From Candidatus Methylomirabilis sp. (GTDB taxonomy: Bacteria > DYJV01): DNA of 12,342 nucleotides. Positions 6,540 to 12,342 of this stretch are shown piece by piece. Each line of letters begins with the position of its first letter. Positions within the stretch are counted from its first letter, which is position 1. The notes beneath the pieces are model-generated. The model did no database searches. It was not told the DNA's origin and worked only from the letters and a program-made list of their open reading frames with translations. The stretch is from the NCBI GenBank assembly GCA_020722945.1, contig DYJV01000065.1:1-12342 (forward strand), written 5' to 3'. Made by a program: the position numbers and the translations under genes.

Positions 6540-7454
6540 ATGCTTTTACAGCAGATAGTCAATGGGCTCATTCTTGGTTCGATATACTCACTTGTGGCAG
6601 TAGGTTATACACTTGTATATGGAGTTATAGAAATTATTAACTTTGCACATGGCGAGATATATATGCTTGGTGCATTCTTTTTTTACTCCTTTTTAAATAT
6701 GGGGTTTCCGATTATCTTTGCACTTATTTTATCGATATTCTCATGTATAGCTGTTGGAGTTTTGCTCGATATTGTTGCATACAGACCACTCAGAAATGCT
6801 GATAGATTATCTGCTCTGATTACCGCAATAGGGATGTCTATATTTTTTCAGAATATTGCAATGCTTATCTGGGGAGCAGATGTTAAAAGATTTTCAAGTG
6901 AGCTCTTACCAGCTTTTTTTAAGAAAAATTTTATAAATTTGCCTAACGAATCGTTACCTTTTTTTAATGATGCTTTTTTATCTGTATCTTATCTTCAGGT
7001 AATAATACTGTTTATATCTCTGCTCTTTATGCTGGGACTTCACATTATTGTAAACAAAACCAAAATAGGCACAGCAATGAGAGCAATAGCACAAGATAAG
7101 CAAGCTGCTGCACTTATGGGGATAAATGTTAATAGTGTAATATCCTGGGCATTTGGACTTGGTTCTGCTCTTGCAGCAGTAGCAGGAGCATTGATAGGGA
7201 TATATTACAACGCCATATATCCAACAATGGGTTATATAGCAGGAGTAAAGGCATTTTCTGCTGCTGTGCTTGGTGGTATAGGTTCTATATCAGGTGCTAT
7301 GTTTGGTGGTATTCTTCTTGGAATTGCAGAGACATTTGGTGCAGCATATATATCAAGTGAATATAGACATGGCATTGCGTATGGAGCAATGATCTTTGTT
7401 ATCTTATTTAATCCCTCTGGGCTCTTAGGCAAAAAGAGAGTAGAGCGAGTATAA
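6540..7454 (+). CDS. livH: Branched-chain amino acid ABC transporter permease LivH
   Basis: A 304-residue inner-membrane permease with about eight hydrophobic segments. LivH hallmarks are the opening LLQQIVNGLILGSIYSLVAV, the INFAHGEIYMLGAF motif (33-46), and the cytoplasmic coupling loop MRAIAQDKQAAALMGIN (180-196), which docks on the ATPase subunits. The C-terminal GGIGSISGAMFGGILLGIAE is also family-typical. Together with LivM it would form the translocation pore for the livK ligand. A weak AAAGGT lies at 6530-6535, 18 bases after livK. Confidence 0.94.
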   Translation: MLLQQIVNGLILGSIYSLVAVGYTLVYGVIEIINFAHGEIYMLGAFFFYSFLNMGFPIIFALILSIFSCIAVGVLLDIVAYRPLRNADRLSALITAIGMSIFFQNIAMLIWGADVKRFSSELLPAFFKKNFINLPNESLPFFNDAFLSVSYLQVIILFISLLFMLGLHIIVNKTKIGTAMRAIAQDKQAAALMGINVNSVISWAFGLGSALAAVAGALIGIYYNAIYPTMGYIAGVKAFSAAVLGGIGSISGAMFGGILLGIAETFGAAYISSEYRHGIAYGAMIFVILFNPSGLLGKKRVERV

Positions 7455-7473
7455 AAATAAAAAAGGAGCATTT

Positions 7474-7695
7474 ATGGACAGAAGAAAAATTTCTGAGTTA
7501 ACAGTTGATGAGTTTACAGAGCTTCTCCAGACCAAAGTAGCTGAAGTTATTGAAGATGTTATCGAGGATGTTATCGAAAATTTAAAAGAGCAAGGTTTTT
7601 TTGATTCTGATGAAGATTTTGATGATGAAGAGTATTACGAAGATGAAGATGAAGAGGAAGATGATTATCCCAAAAAGAGGAAAAAGAGAAAGTAG
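7474..7695 (+). CDS. Small, highly charged protein with acidic stretch and basic tail, unknown function
   Basis: A 73-residue protein inserted between the two permease genes. Residues 1-40 (ISELTVDEFTELLQTKVAEV then a repeated E-D-V-I) should form an amphipathic helix; the TVDEFxxLL pattern faintly recalls short antitoxin-like or helical-hairpin proteins. Residues 44-64 are mostly Asp and Glu (F and Y are the main interruptions). The last seven residues are KKRKKRK. A strong AAGGAG at 7463-7468, spaced well from the ATG, shows that this is a real gene. There is no signal peptide or membrane segment, so it is expected in the cytoplasm. Its place between livH and livM suggests, without proving, a role tied to the transporter. 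I do not recognise a family. Confidence 0.8.
   Translation: MDRRKISELTVDEFTELLQTKVAEVIEDVIEDVIENLKEQGFFDSDEDFDDEEYYEDEDEEEDDYPKKRKKRK
7555..7578 (+). repeat. Two 12-base tandem units inside the acidic-protein gene
   Basis: GATGTTATCGAG at 7555-7566 is followed by GATGTTATCGAA at 7567-7578, differing in one base. A more diverged GAAGTTATTGAA precedes them. In frame they encode a repeated D-V-I-E unit that lengthens the predicted helix by whole codons. Confidence 0.7.
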
Positions 7696-7723
7696 AGAAT
7701 AAATTATATCTTTATCCAAAGAT

Positions 7724-8653
7724 ATGAACAGTAAACTAATTTTATCTATTATATTTTTGGGTATTCTCCTACCGCTTTTACCTTTAGAGAATTCCGAATA
7801 TATTACAAGAGTTGCAACCCTCACAATACTCTACATTATATTGGCAATGGGGCTAAATATAATTGTAGGTTTTACAGGCTTGCTTGACCTTGGATATGTT
7901 GGTTTTTATGGGATAGGTGCGTATATTTCTGCGATAGTATCGGTCAAATTAGGACTTCCAATATTTTTACTGTTATCATTATGTTTAATAGGTGGAGCTT
8001 TATCTGGAGTGATACTTGGTTTGCCCACATTAAAATTAAAGGGTGACTACTTTGCAATTGTAACTTTCGGTTTTGCAGAGTTGGTAGTCTTAATTATGAG
8101 AAATGAAATATGGCTTACAAAGGGACCAATGGGGATAACTTCTATTCCACCTGTCTCAATATTCAACTATACATTCCAAAAAATTTATCACTACTACTAT
8201 CTGATATTTATTATCTTTCTGATTATTTTCCTCGTAATCAGAAGAGTTGAGAACTCCAAAATAGGCAGGGCATGGTTTGCAATCAGAGAGGATGAAATAG
8301 CTGCAAGGTGTTGTGGTATAAATGTCTTACTCTACAAGGTCATAGCATTCGCTTTTTCTGCTGGAATTGCAGGTATTGGAGGAGCTTTTTTTGCAAGGTG
8401 GTTTTCATTTGTCCATCCTGATATGTTTAAATTTTGGGAGTCTATACTGATTCTTTCCATAGTTGTATTCGGCGGGATGGGTAATATTTACGGCGTTATA
8501 TTAGGGACAATCTTACTTGTTCCACTGACTGAAGTTTTAAGAGTTATCCTTCCGCAGGATTTTGTCCATGCAAGATACCTGATCTTTGGATTACTCCTTG
8601 TTATTATGATGAGATTCAGACCCAACGGATTAATCCCATTTAATAGAAGGTAG
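7724..8653 (+). CDS. livM: Branched-chain amino acid ABC transporter permease LivM
   Basis: A 309-residue permease partner of LivH with about eight or nine hydrophobic segments. LivM features are LNIIVGFTGLLDLGYVGFYG (44-63) with GAYISA following, the GDYFAIVTFGFAEL segment (107-120), the cytoplasmic loop WFAIREDEIAARCCGIN (184-200), and the C-terminal MMRFRPNGLIP. It lacks the long N-terminal extension (DUF3382 type) found in some enterobacterial LivM. The ribosome-binding site is weak (AAAG at 7718-7721), so expression may depend on read-through translation from the acidic gene 28 bases upstream. Its 3' end contains the Shine-Dalgarno of livG. Confidence 0.94.
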   Translation: MNSKLILSIIFLGILLPLLPLENSEYITRVATLTILYIILAMGLNIIVGFTGLLDLGYVGFYGIGAYISAIVSVKLGLPIFLLLSLCLIGGALSGVILGLPTLKLKGDYFAIVTFGFAELVVLIMRNEIWLTKGPMGITSIPPVSIFNYTFQKIYHYYYLIFIIFLIIFLVIRRVENSKIGRAWFAIREDEIAARCCGINVLLYKVIAFAFSAGIAGIGGAFFARWFSFVHPDMFKFWESILILSIVVFGGMGNIYGVILGTILLVPLTEVLRVILPQDFVHARYLIFGLLLVIMMRFRPNGLIPFNRR

Positions 8654-8657
8654 AGAT

Positions 8658-9782
8658 ATGCTTGATGTTCTCAATTTATCAAAAAGTTTTGGTGGTATAG
8701 ATGCTCTTTCAGATATATCTTTCAGTATAAAAAATGGTGAGATAGTAAGCATAATAGGTCCCAATGGAGCAGGGAAGACAACTTTATTTAATATAATCAC
8801 AGGTCTTATACAACCATCAAAGGGTGCAATTTTTTTTAATGGTTGTGAAATAATCCCAGACAACTCTATAAAAGAACTAAATAGAGTTAAAATAGCTTCT
8901 TATCTGATTTTGCTATACTCTATTTTTATAACTTTATTTTTCTACTTTTCTTATATAAATTACACTGATTATCATTTAGAATTTACACTTTTCTTAGCTA
9001 TATCAATGATTTTTAGAATTTTTGCAGTATATAGATTTTACCAAAAAGTGCTATGGGCAAAAGCTTTCCTCTCTCTGATTCTCTTTTTTGATGCAGCTTT
9101 TCTTATTTACATTGCTGTTAAAAAAAATTTTATAATGCCTGTGATTCTAATTACTATTTTCCAAATGCTATTTTACATTTATCTTCATAGAAAACCTGTA
9201 AAAAATATCTTTGGAGAATTTCTTGAAGCAGAAAAAATTTCAATTATGGGGATTGCAAGGACATTTCAGAATATAAGGTTGTTTGGAAATTTGAAAGTTA
9301 TCGAAAATATTATGATAGGGTTTCATAATTCATTTAAAGGAAGTATTTTAGATATTTTATTTAACACCGATTTTCACAATAAAGAGGAGAAAGCTTTCAG
9401 AGATAAAGCATTTAATCTTTTGGAATATACTGGGATAAAGGATCAGGCTCACAATCTTGCATCTAACCTCTCTTACGGTGAGCAGAGGAAACTTGAAATA
9501 GCAAGAGCTCTATCTTTGAACCCCAAATTAATACTACTTGATGAACCAGCAGCAGGTATGAATAACATGGAAACTCTTCAATTAATTGACCTAATAAAAA
9601 AAATACGTGAAAGTGGGACAACAGTCCTGCTCATTGAACACGATATGAATTTTGTAATGAATATATCTGATAGAGTTATAGTTCTCAATTATGGTAAAAA
9701 AATAGCAGAGGGGACACCAATTGATATCAGGCAAAATCAGGAAGTAATAAAAGCTTATCTTGGAGATAAAAAGGGGGATTGA
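8658..9782 (+). CDS. livG: Branched-chain amino acid ABC transporter ATPase LivG with a four-helix membrane insertion
   Basis: The 374-residue product is a LivG-type ATPase about 120 residues longer than the family norm (about 255). All motor motifs are intact: Walker A GPNGAGKTT (34-42), Q-loop Gln204 in RTFQNIRLF, signature LSYGEQRKLEIARAL (271-285), Walker B LILLDEPAAG (291-300, Glu296), and H-loop His328. The LivG C-terminal EVIKAYLG is present. The extra length lies between Walker A and the Q-loop: Lys40 to Gln204 is 164 residues against 43 in E. coli LivG. That segment reads as four membrane helices. The reading frame is unbroken through it. AGAAGG at 8645-8650 fixes the start, four bases after livM. 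No livF follows, so the partner ATPase is elsewhere or LivG acts as a homodimer. Confidence 0.92.
   Translation: MLDVLNLSKSFGGIDALSDISFSIKNGEIVSIIGPNGAGKTTLFNIITGLIQPSKGAIFFNGCEIIPDNSIKELNRVKIASYLILLYSIFITLFFYFSYINYTDYHLEFTLFLAISMIFRIFAVYRFYQKVLWAKAFLSLILFFDAAFLIYIAVKKNFIMPVILITIFQMLFYIYLHRKPVKNIFGEFLEAEKISIMGIARTFQNIRLFGNLKVIENIMIGFHNSFKGSILDILFNTDFHNKEEKAFRDKAFNLLEYTGIKDQAHNLASNLSYGEQRKLEIARALSLNPKLILLDEPAAGMNNMETLQLIDLIKKIRESGTTVLLIEHDMNFVMNISDRVIVLNYGKKIAEGTPIDIRQNQEVIKAYLGDKKGD
8868..9227 (+). other. Coding segment for the transmembrane insertion within LivG
   Basis: This covers about residues 71-190 of LivG. Four hydrophobic segments are seen at about 79-100, 107-125, 132-153 and 157-176. 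Charges follow the positive-inside rule fairly well: K72, R76 and K78 before helix 1; no Lys or Arg between helices 1 and 2; R120, R126, K130 and K135 around the loop between helices 2 and 3; R178, K179 and K182 after helix 4. The exception is K155 and K156 in the short loop between helices 3 and 4. An even number of helices returns the chain to the cytoplasm, so both halves of the ATPase domain can fold together. I do not recognise the insert as a known domain. Confidence 0.8.
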
Positions 9783-9783
9783 T

Positions 9784-10890
9784 ATGAGTAGGGCAAAAGT
9801 TTTTTTTACAAAAATAACCGGATCTTACAAAGAGAATGTTTTTAAGAGGATTATAAAATTATGCAATGAGGCAGGTTTGAAAGATAGAGTAAAGGAGAGA
9901 GATTTTGTTGCTATCAAACTTCATTTTGGAGAGATGGGGAATGCTGCATTTATCAGGCCTATATTTGTAAGAGAGGTCGTAAATGAGATAAAAACTCTCA
10001 AAGCATTGCCATTTATCACAGATGCCAACACTCTTTATGTTGGCAGCAGGAGTAACTCTGTAGATCACCTTGAAACAGCCATCAAAAATGGGTTCTCTTA
10101 TGCAACTGTTGGAGCTCCTCTGATAATTGCCGATGGATTAAAAGGTAAAGATGAGACAGAAATTGATGTAAACCTTAACCATTTTTCAAAAATTTATGTT
10201 GGCTCTCAGATTATGGACGCAGATGCAATAGTCAGCATGGCACATTTCAAACTACATGAGTTGAGCGGTTTTGGTGGAGCTATAAAAAATATAGGGATGG
10301 GAGCTGCTTCAAGGAGGGGGAAACTTGCACAGCACTCCAACATTGCCCCAAAAATAAATAAGAAACGTTGTATCAGTTGTGGTAACTGTGTAAAAAATTG
10401 TCCAGCAACTGCAATATCTTTTGATACAGATAAAAAGGCTATCATCGATAAAGAGAGATGTATAGGTTGTGGTGAGTGTATTTTACTCTGTCCTGTTCAG
10501 GCAGTTCAGATACAGTGGAATGAGGCTACCCCTATTTTTATGAAAAAGATGGTTGAGTATGCCTATGGAATAGTCAACGAGAAGAGAGATAAATCTATAT
10601 TTATTAATTTTCTTACAAATATAAGCCCTGCCTGTGATTGTTATCCATTTAATGAAATGCCTATAACACCTGATATTGGAGTTGTAGTATCCACAGATAT
10701 TGTAGCAATTGACAAAGCAAGTGTTGATCTTCTCAATCTTGCCTCACCCAATAAAGGCAGCAAAGTTGATTCGTGTGGAGTCTCAGACAAGGTAAAGTGT
10801 GTTTATCCAGAGATTGACTGGGAGATACAGCTAAAATATGCAGAAGAGATTGGACTCGGTTCACAAGATTATGAGTTAATTGAGATTTAA
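9784..10890 (+). CDS. DUF362 domain protein with two 4Fe-4S ferredoxin motifs
   Basis: A 368-residue predicted iron-sulfur protein. The N-terminal and C-terminal parts form a split DUF362 domain (AIKLHFGEMGN near 43, FKLHELSGFGGAIKNIGMG near 155-173, and the late PDIGVVVSTDIVAIDKAS). Between them lies a bacterial-type two-cluster ferredoxin insert with Cys196, 199, 202, 206 and Cys226, 229, 232, 236, each CxxCxxCxxxCP. No signal peptide is seen, so it is cytoplasmic. Biochemistry of the family is largely unknown; an electron-transfer role is inferred from the clusters. The ATG at 9784 is preferred over an in-frame TTG at 9760 because AAGGGGGA lies at 9771-9778 and the upstream codons overlap livG. 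It begins one base after the livG stop. Confidence 0.9.
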   Translation: MSRAKVFFTKITGSYKENVFKRIIKLCNEAGLKDRVKERDFVAIKLHFGEMGNAAFIRPIFVREVVNEIKTLKALPFITDANTLYVGSRSNSVDHLETAIKNGFSYATVGAPLIIADGLKGKDETEIDVNLNHFSKIYVGSQIMDADAIVSMAHFKLHELSGFGGAIKNIGMGAASRRGKLAQHSNIAPKINKKRCISCGNCVKNCPATAISFDTDKKAIIDKERCIGCGECILLCPVQAVQIQWNEATPIFMKKMVEYAYGIVNEKRDKSIFINFLTNISPACDCYPFNEMPITPDIGVVVSTDIVAIDKASVDLLNLASPNKGSKVDSCGVSDKVKCVYPEIDWEIQLKYAEEIGLGSQDYELIEI

Positions 10891-10920
10891 TATCAGAAGT
10901 TATGTAAAAAAGGAGAGTAT

Positions 10921-11505
10921 ATGAATATCGATATAGTTCCATTTCAGGCAAAGCTTGAGCGTATTGCATTTTCAAATAATATTGATGTGGTTGCTTTTGC
11001 TGATTTAGAGGGTTTGGAATCTGACTATAAAAAAGGTTTTGAAAATTACTCAAAAGCTATTATTCTTGGTCAATCTTTCAGTAACAATTTATTTAGCAGA
11101 TATAAAGAGGATATATTTGATTTTCATATATCCAAGATATCCTCACACCTTTCAGAGTCAGCGTATAAAATATTCCATCTTATATCGATAGAGGGTTACG
11201 ATTCACTTATACTTCCACCACTTTTTTTAGATAGCAAAGATAAGTATGTATCTTTAAACAAGAGAATTGGAGAGCTTGCAGGTATCGGGAAAGTTGGGAA
11301 AAAAGGGTTTTTTGTTTCACCATCTTTTGGTGTGAAGATTGTGCTTACTTCAGTATTGACTGATGCACCATTTGAGACAGACAAGAGATTCTTTACAGAG
11401 CTTTGCAATGTATGCAATATTTGTGATACCTATGATTTTGAATATTCAGTTAGAAACTGCCCATACGGCAGGGATAAAATAAAAATCAGACATGATAAGT
11501 TGTAA
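10921..11505 (+). CDS. Short epoxyqueuosine reductase-like (QueG-related) iron-sulfur protein
   Basis: A 194-residue protein. The segment GELAGIGKVGKKGFFVSPSFG (117-137) followed by VLTSVLTDAPF matches the A-G-x-G-x-x-G-K-x-x-x-x-x-P...L-T-D-x-P core of QueG and its shorter, uncharacterised relatives. Cys162, 165, 168 and 180 (CNVCNIC then NCPYG) look like one 4Fe-4S site with an enlarged gap before the last Cys. It lacks the second ferredoxin cluster and the C-terminal HEAT part of true QueG (about 370 residues). The VD-x-x-P stretch carrying the QueG catalytic Asp is not seen, so a tRNA-modifying role is unlikely. AAAGGAG at 10909-10915 is a good start signal. It may exchange electrons with the DUF362 ferredoxin next door, which is only a guess from position. 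Confidence 0.72.
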   Translation: MNIDIVPFQAKLERIAFSNNIDVVAFADLEGLESDYKKGFENYSKAIILGQSFSNNLFSRYKEDIFDFHISKISSHLSESAYKIFHLISIEGYDSLILPPLFLDSKDKYVSLNKRIGELAGIGKVGKKGFFVSPSFGVKIVLTSVLTDAPFETDKRFFTELCNVCNICDTYDFEYSVRNCPYGRDKIKIRHDKL

Positions 11506-12202
11506 AAATATCTCCAAAACATATATCAAAAAAGGTTTTATCTCTACCGAAAAGTTTGAAGCATTACAAAATGTTTCGATCGATATTAGGGATAAAGAGG
11601 TTTTCTCTATAATAGGGTTAAATGGTGCAGGGAAAAGCACTCTTATTTCAGTAGTTATCGGCATTATTAAGCCTACTTCAGGGAGTGTTGAGTTTGGCAT
11701 ACAAAATTATAGAGAAGAAATAGGATATATGCCTGAAATTGTTAATTTTCCACTCAATCTAACCCCCAAAAGCATTTTAAATTCAATGAAATTTATCTAT
11801 CCACAGATGAATGATAAAAATATAAATTACTGGCTTGATAAGGTTAATCTTCAAAATGTAACTAAAAAACCTCTCAAGACATTTTCAAAAGGTATGCTGC
11901 AAAGGTTTAATCTTGTTCAATGCCTCGCACACGATCCTCAAATAGTTGTCCTTGATGAGCCATTTAGCGGGCTTGACCCTATTGGAAGGAAAGTATTTTT
12001 TGACACTTTTATCGACCTCAAAAATTCAGGGAAAACAATACTCTTTTCATCACACATATTAAATGATGTTGAAAAGATCTCTGATAAAATAGCTATTATA
12101 CACAAGGGTAAGCTAATTAAAGTTTTAAATAAAGGTGAGACAGGTGAAAGTGGGTTGACAGAGTTATTTATAAAAAGTATAGGCTACGGAAGCTCTGTTT
12201 GA
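11492..12202 (+). CDS. ABC-2-type exporter ATP-binding protein
   Basis: A 236-residue ATPase with Walker A GLNGAGKST (42-50), EIGYMPE (76-82) in the Q-loop region, signature FSKGMLQRFNLVQCL (131-145), Walker B IVVLDEP (151-157, Glu156) followed by FSGLDPIGR, and switch His188 in FSSHIL. The IGYMPE and K-G-M-x-Q-R features point to the CcmA/DrrA/NosF-like exporter class, which works with a separate ABC-2 permease, and not to LivF (whose signature is LSGGEQQ). Its start lies 14 bases inside the preceding gene with no strong Shine-Dalgarno, suggesting translational coupling. It lacks the C-terminal extension of about 60 residues found in many relatives. No permease gene is visible in the remaining 140 bases, so its substrate is unknown. 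Confidence 0.9.
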   Translation: MISCKNISKTYIKKGFISTEKFEALQNVSIDIRDKEVFSIIGLNGAGKSTLISVVIGIIKPTSGSVEFGIQNYREEIGYMPEIVNFPLNLTPKSILNSMKFIYPQMNDKNINYWLDKVNLQNVTKKPLKTFSKGMLQRFNLVQCLAHDPQIVVLDEPFSGLDPIGRKVFFDTFIDLKNSGKTILFSSHILNDVEKISDKIAIIHKGKLIKVLNKGETGESGLTELFIKSIGYGSSV

Positions 12203-12342
12203 AAGAGTAGGGTGATGTTGAAGGGAAAATAAAAAAATAAAAACAAGAAGAGAAAAACGAAAGAAACGACTCCCTCACCGATATTATAGTTTTTTTTAAA
12301 ATTCACATCAAAAGAGAGGAATGAAAGAAAGACCACCCCGTC
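12203..12342. other. Purine-rich non-coding end of window
   Basis: No gene is supported in the last 140 bases. The plus strand is strongly purine-rich (about 12218-12270). A T8 run near 12291 has no convincing hairpin before it, so no terminator can be called. The window ends in ACCACCCCGTC, which may be the beginning of a dispersed repeat of the CCCGTCATTGCGAG type known from several bacterial genomes, but the informative part would be beyond the edge. Confidence 0.4.

Noticed and set aside
9110-9135. Idea that the LivG insertion is a frameshift artefact at the poly-A run near 9120
   Set aside because: The frame is the same before and after the run, the hydrophobic helices continue on both sides, and the Q-loop follows in the same frame.
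10733-11053. 106-codon minus-strand frame over the DUF362/QueG-like junction
   Set aside because: It is antisense to two genes with clear family motifs and start signals; its sequence looks like a reading shadow.
11492-12202. Assignment of the last ATPase as the missing LivF
   Set aside because: The signature FSKGMLQRF and the IGYMPE segment belong to the ABC-2 exporter class, and the LivF signature LSGGEQQ is absent.
12203-12300. Terminator after the ABC-2 ATPase, suggested by the T8 run near 12291
   Set aside because: I could not find an inverted repeat next to the T run.
12321-12342. Start of a new gene at ATG 12321 behind GAGAGG
   Set aside because: The purine-rich motif is only one base from the ATG, and just seven codons are visible before the edge, with no recognisable sequence.

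Overview
The window is AT-rich bacterial chromosome (about one third G+C by eye). On the left it holds minus-strand envelope and motility genes. From about position 1300 a long, tightly packed plus-strand block runs to 12202. The gene content (flagellin, a glycine-zipper lipoprotein, a small bacterial-type SRP RNA, dnaX-ybaB, yicC-gmk-rpoZ, a Liv transporter, 4Fe-4S proteins) and the clean Shine-Dalgarno sites suggest a Gram-negative, motile, probably anaerobic bacterium. The style recalls Deferribacterota (for example Calditerrivibrio or Deferribacter), but this is an impression and not a database result.

Left part (1-1300): the first codons of a flagellin gene point off the left edge, with a possible sigma-54-type promoter upstream. 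Next come a terminator hairpin and a minus-strand 17-kDa-antigen-like lipoprotein gene. About 500 bases without a gene follow, containing a marked polypyrimidine tract with a short CTTT microsatellite. The SRP RNA gene (ffs) sits at about 1333-1430 behind a near-consensus promoter.

Housekeeping block (1492-5385): dnaX (clamp-loader tau/gamma), ybaB, a small three-helix membrane protein of unknown role, yicC, gmk and rpoZ. Spacings run from a 20-base overlap to a 20-base gap. The recR gene that often follows ybaB is not here.

Transport block (5403-9782): livK (binding protein), livH (permease), a 73-residue acidic protein, livM (permease) and livG (ATPase). The livG product is the most unusual thing in the window. 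About 120 extra residues, forming four predicted transmembrane helices, interrupt its cytoplasmic ATPase domain between the Walker A motif and the Q-loop, yet all nucleotide-binding motifs are intact. The second ATPase, livF, is absent from its usual place after livG.

Right part (9784-12342): a DUF362/ferredoxin protein with two 4Fe-4S motifs, a short protein related to epoxyqueuosine reductase with one Cys cluster, and an ABC-2-type exporter ATPase whose start overlaps the previous gene. The final 140 bases have no gene, are purine-rich, and end in a sequence that may begin a dispersed repeat. All 13 plus-strand protein genes from dnaX onward are separated by 30 bases or less, so they may be read as one or a few long operons.
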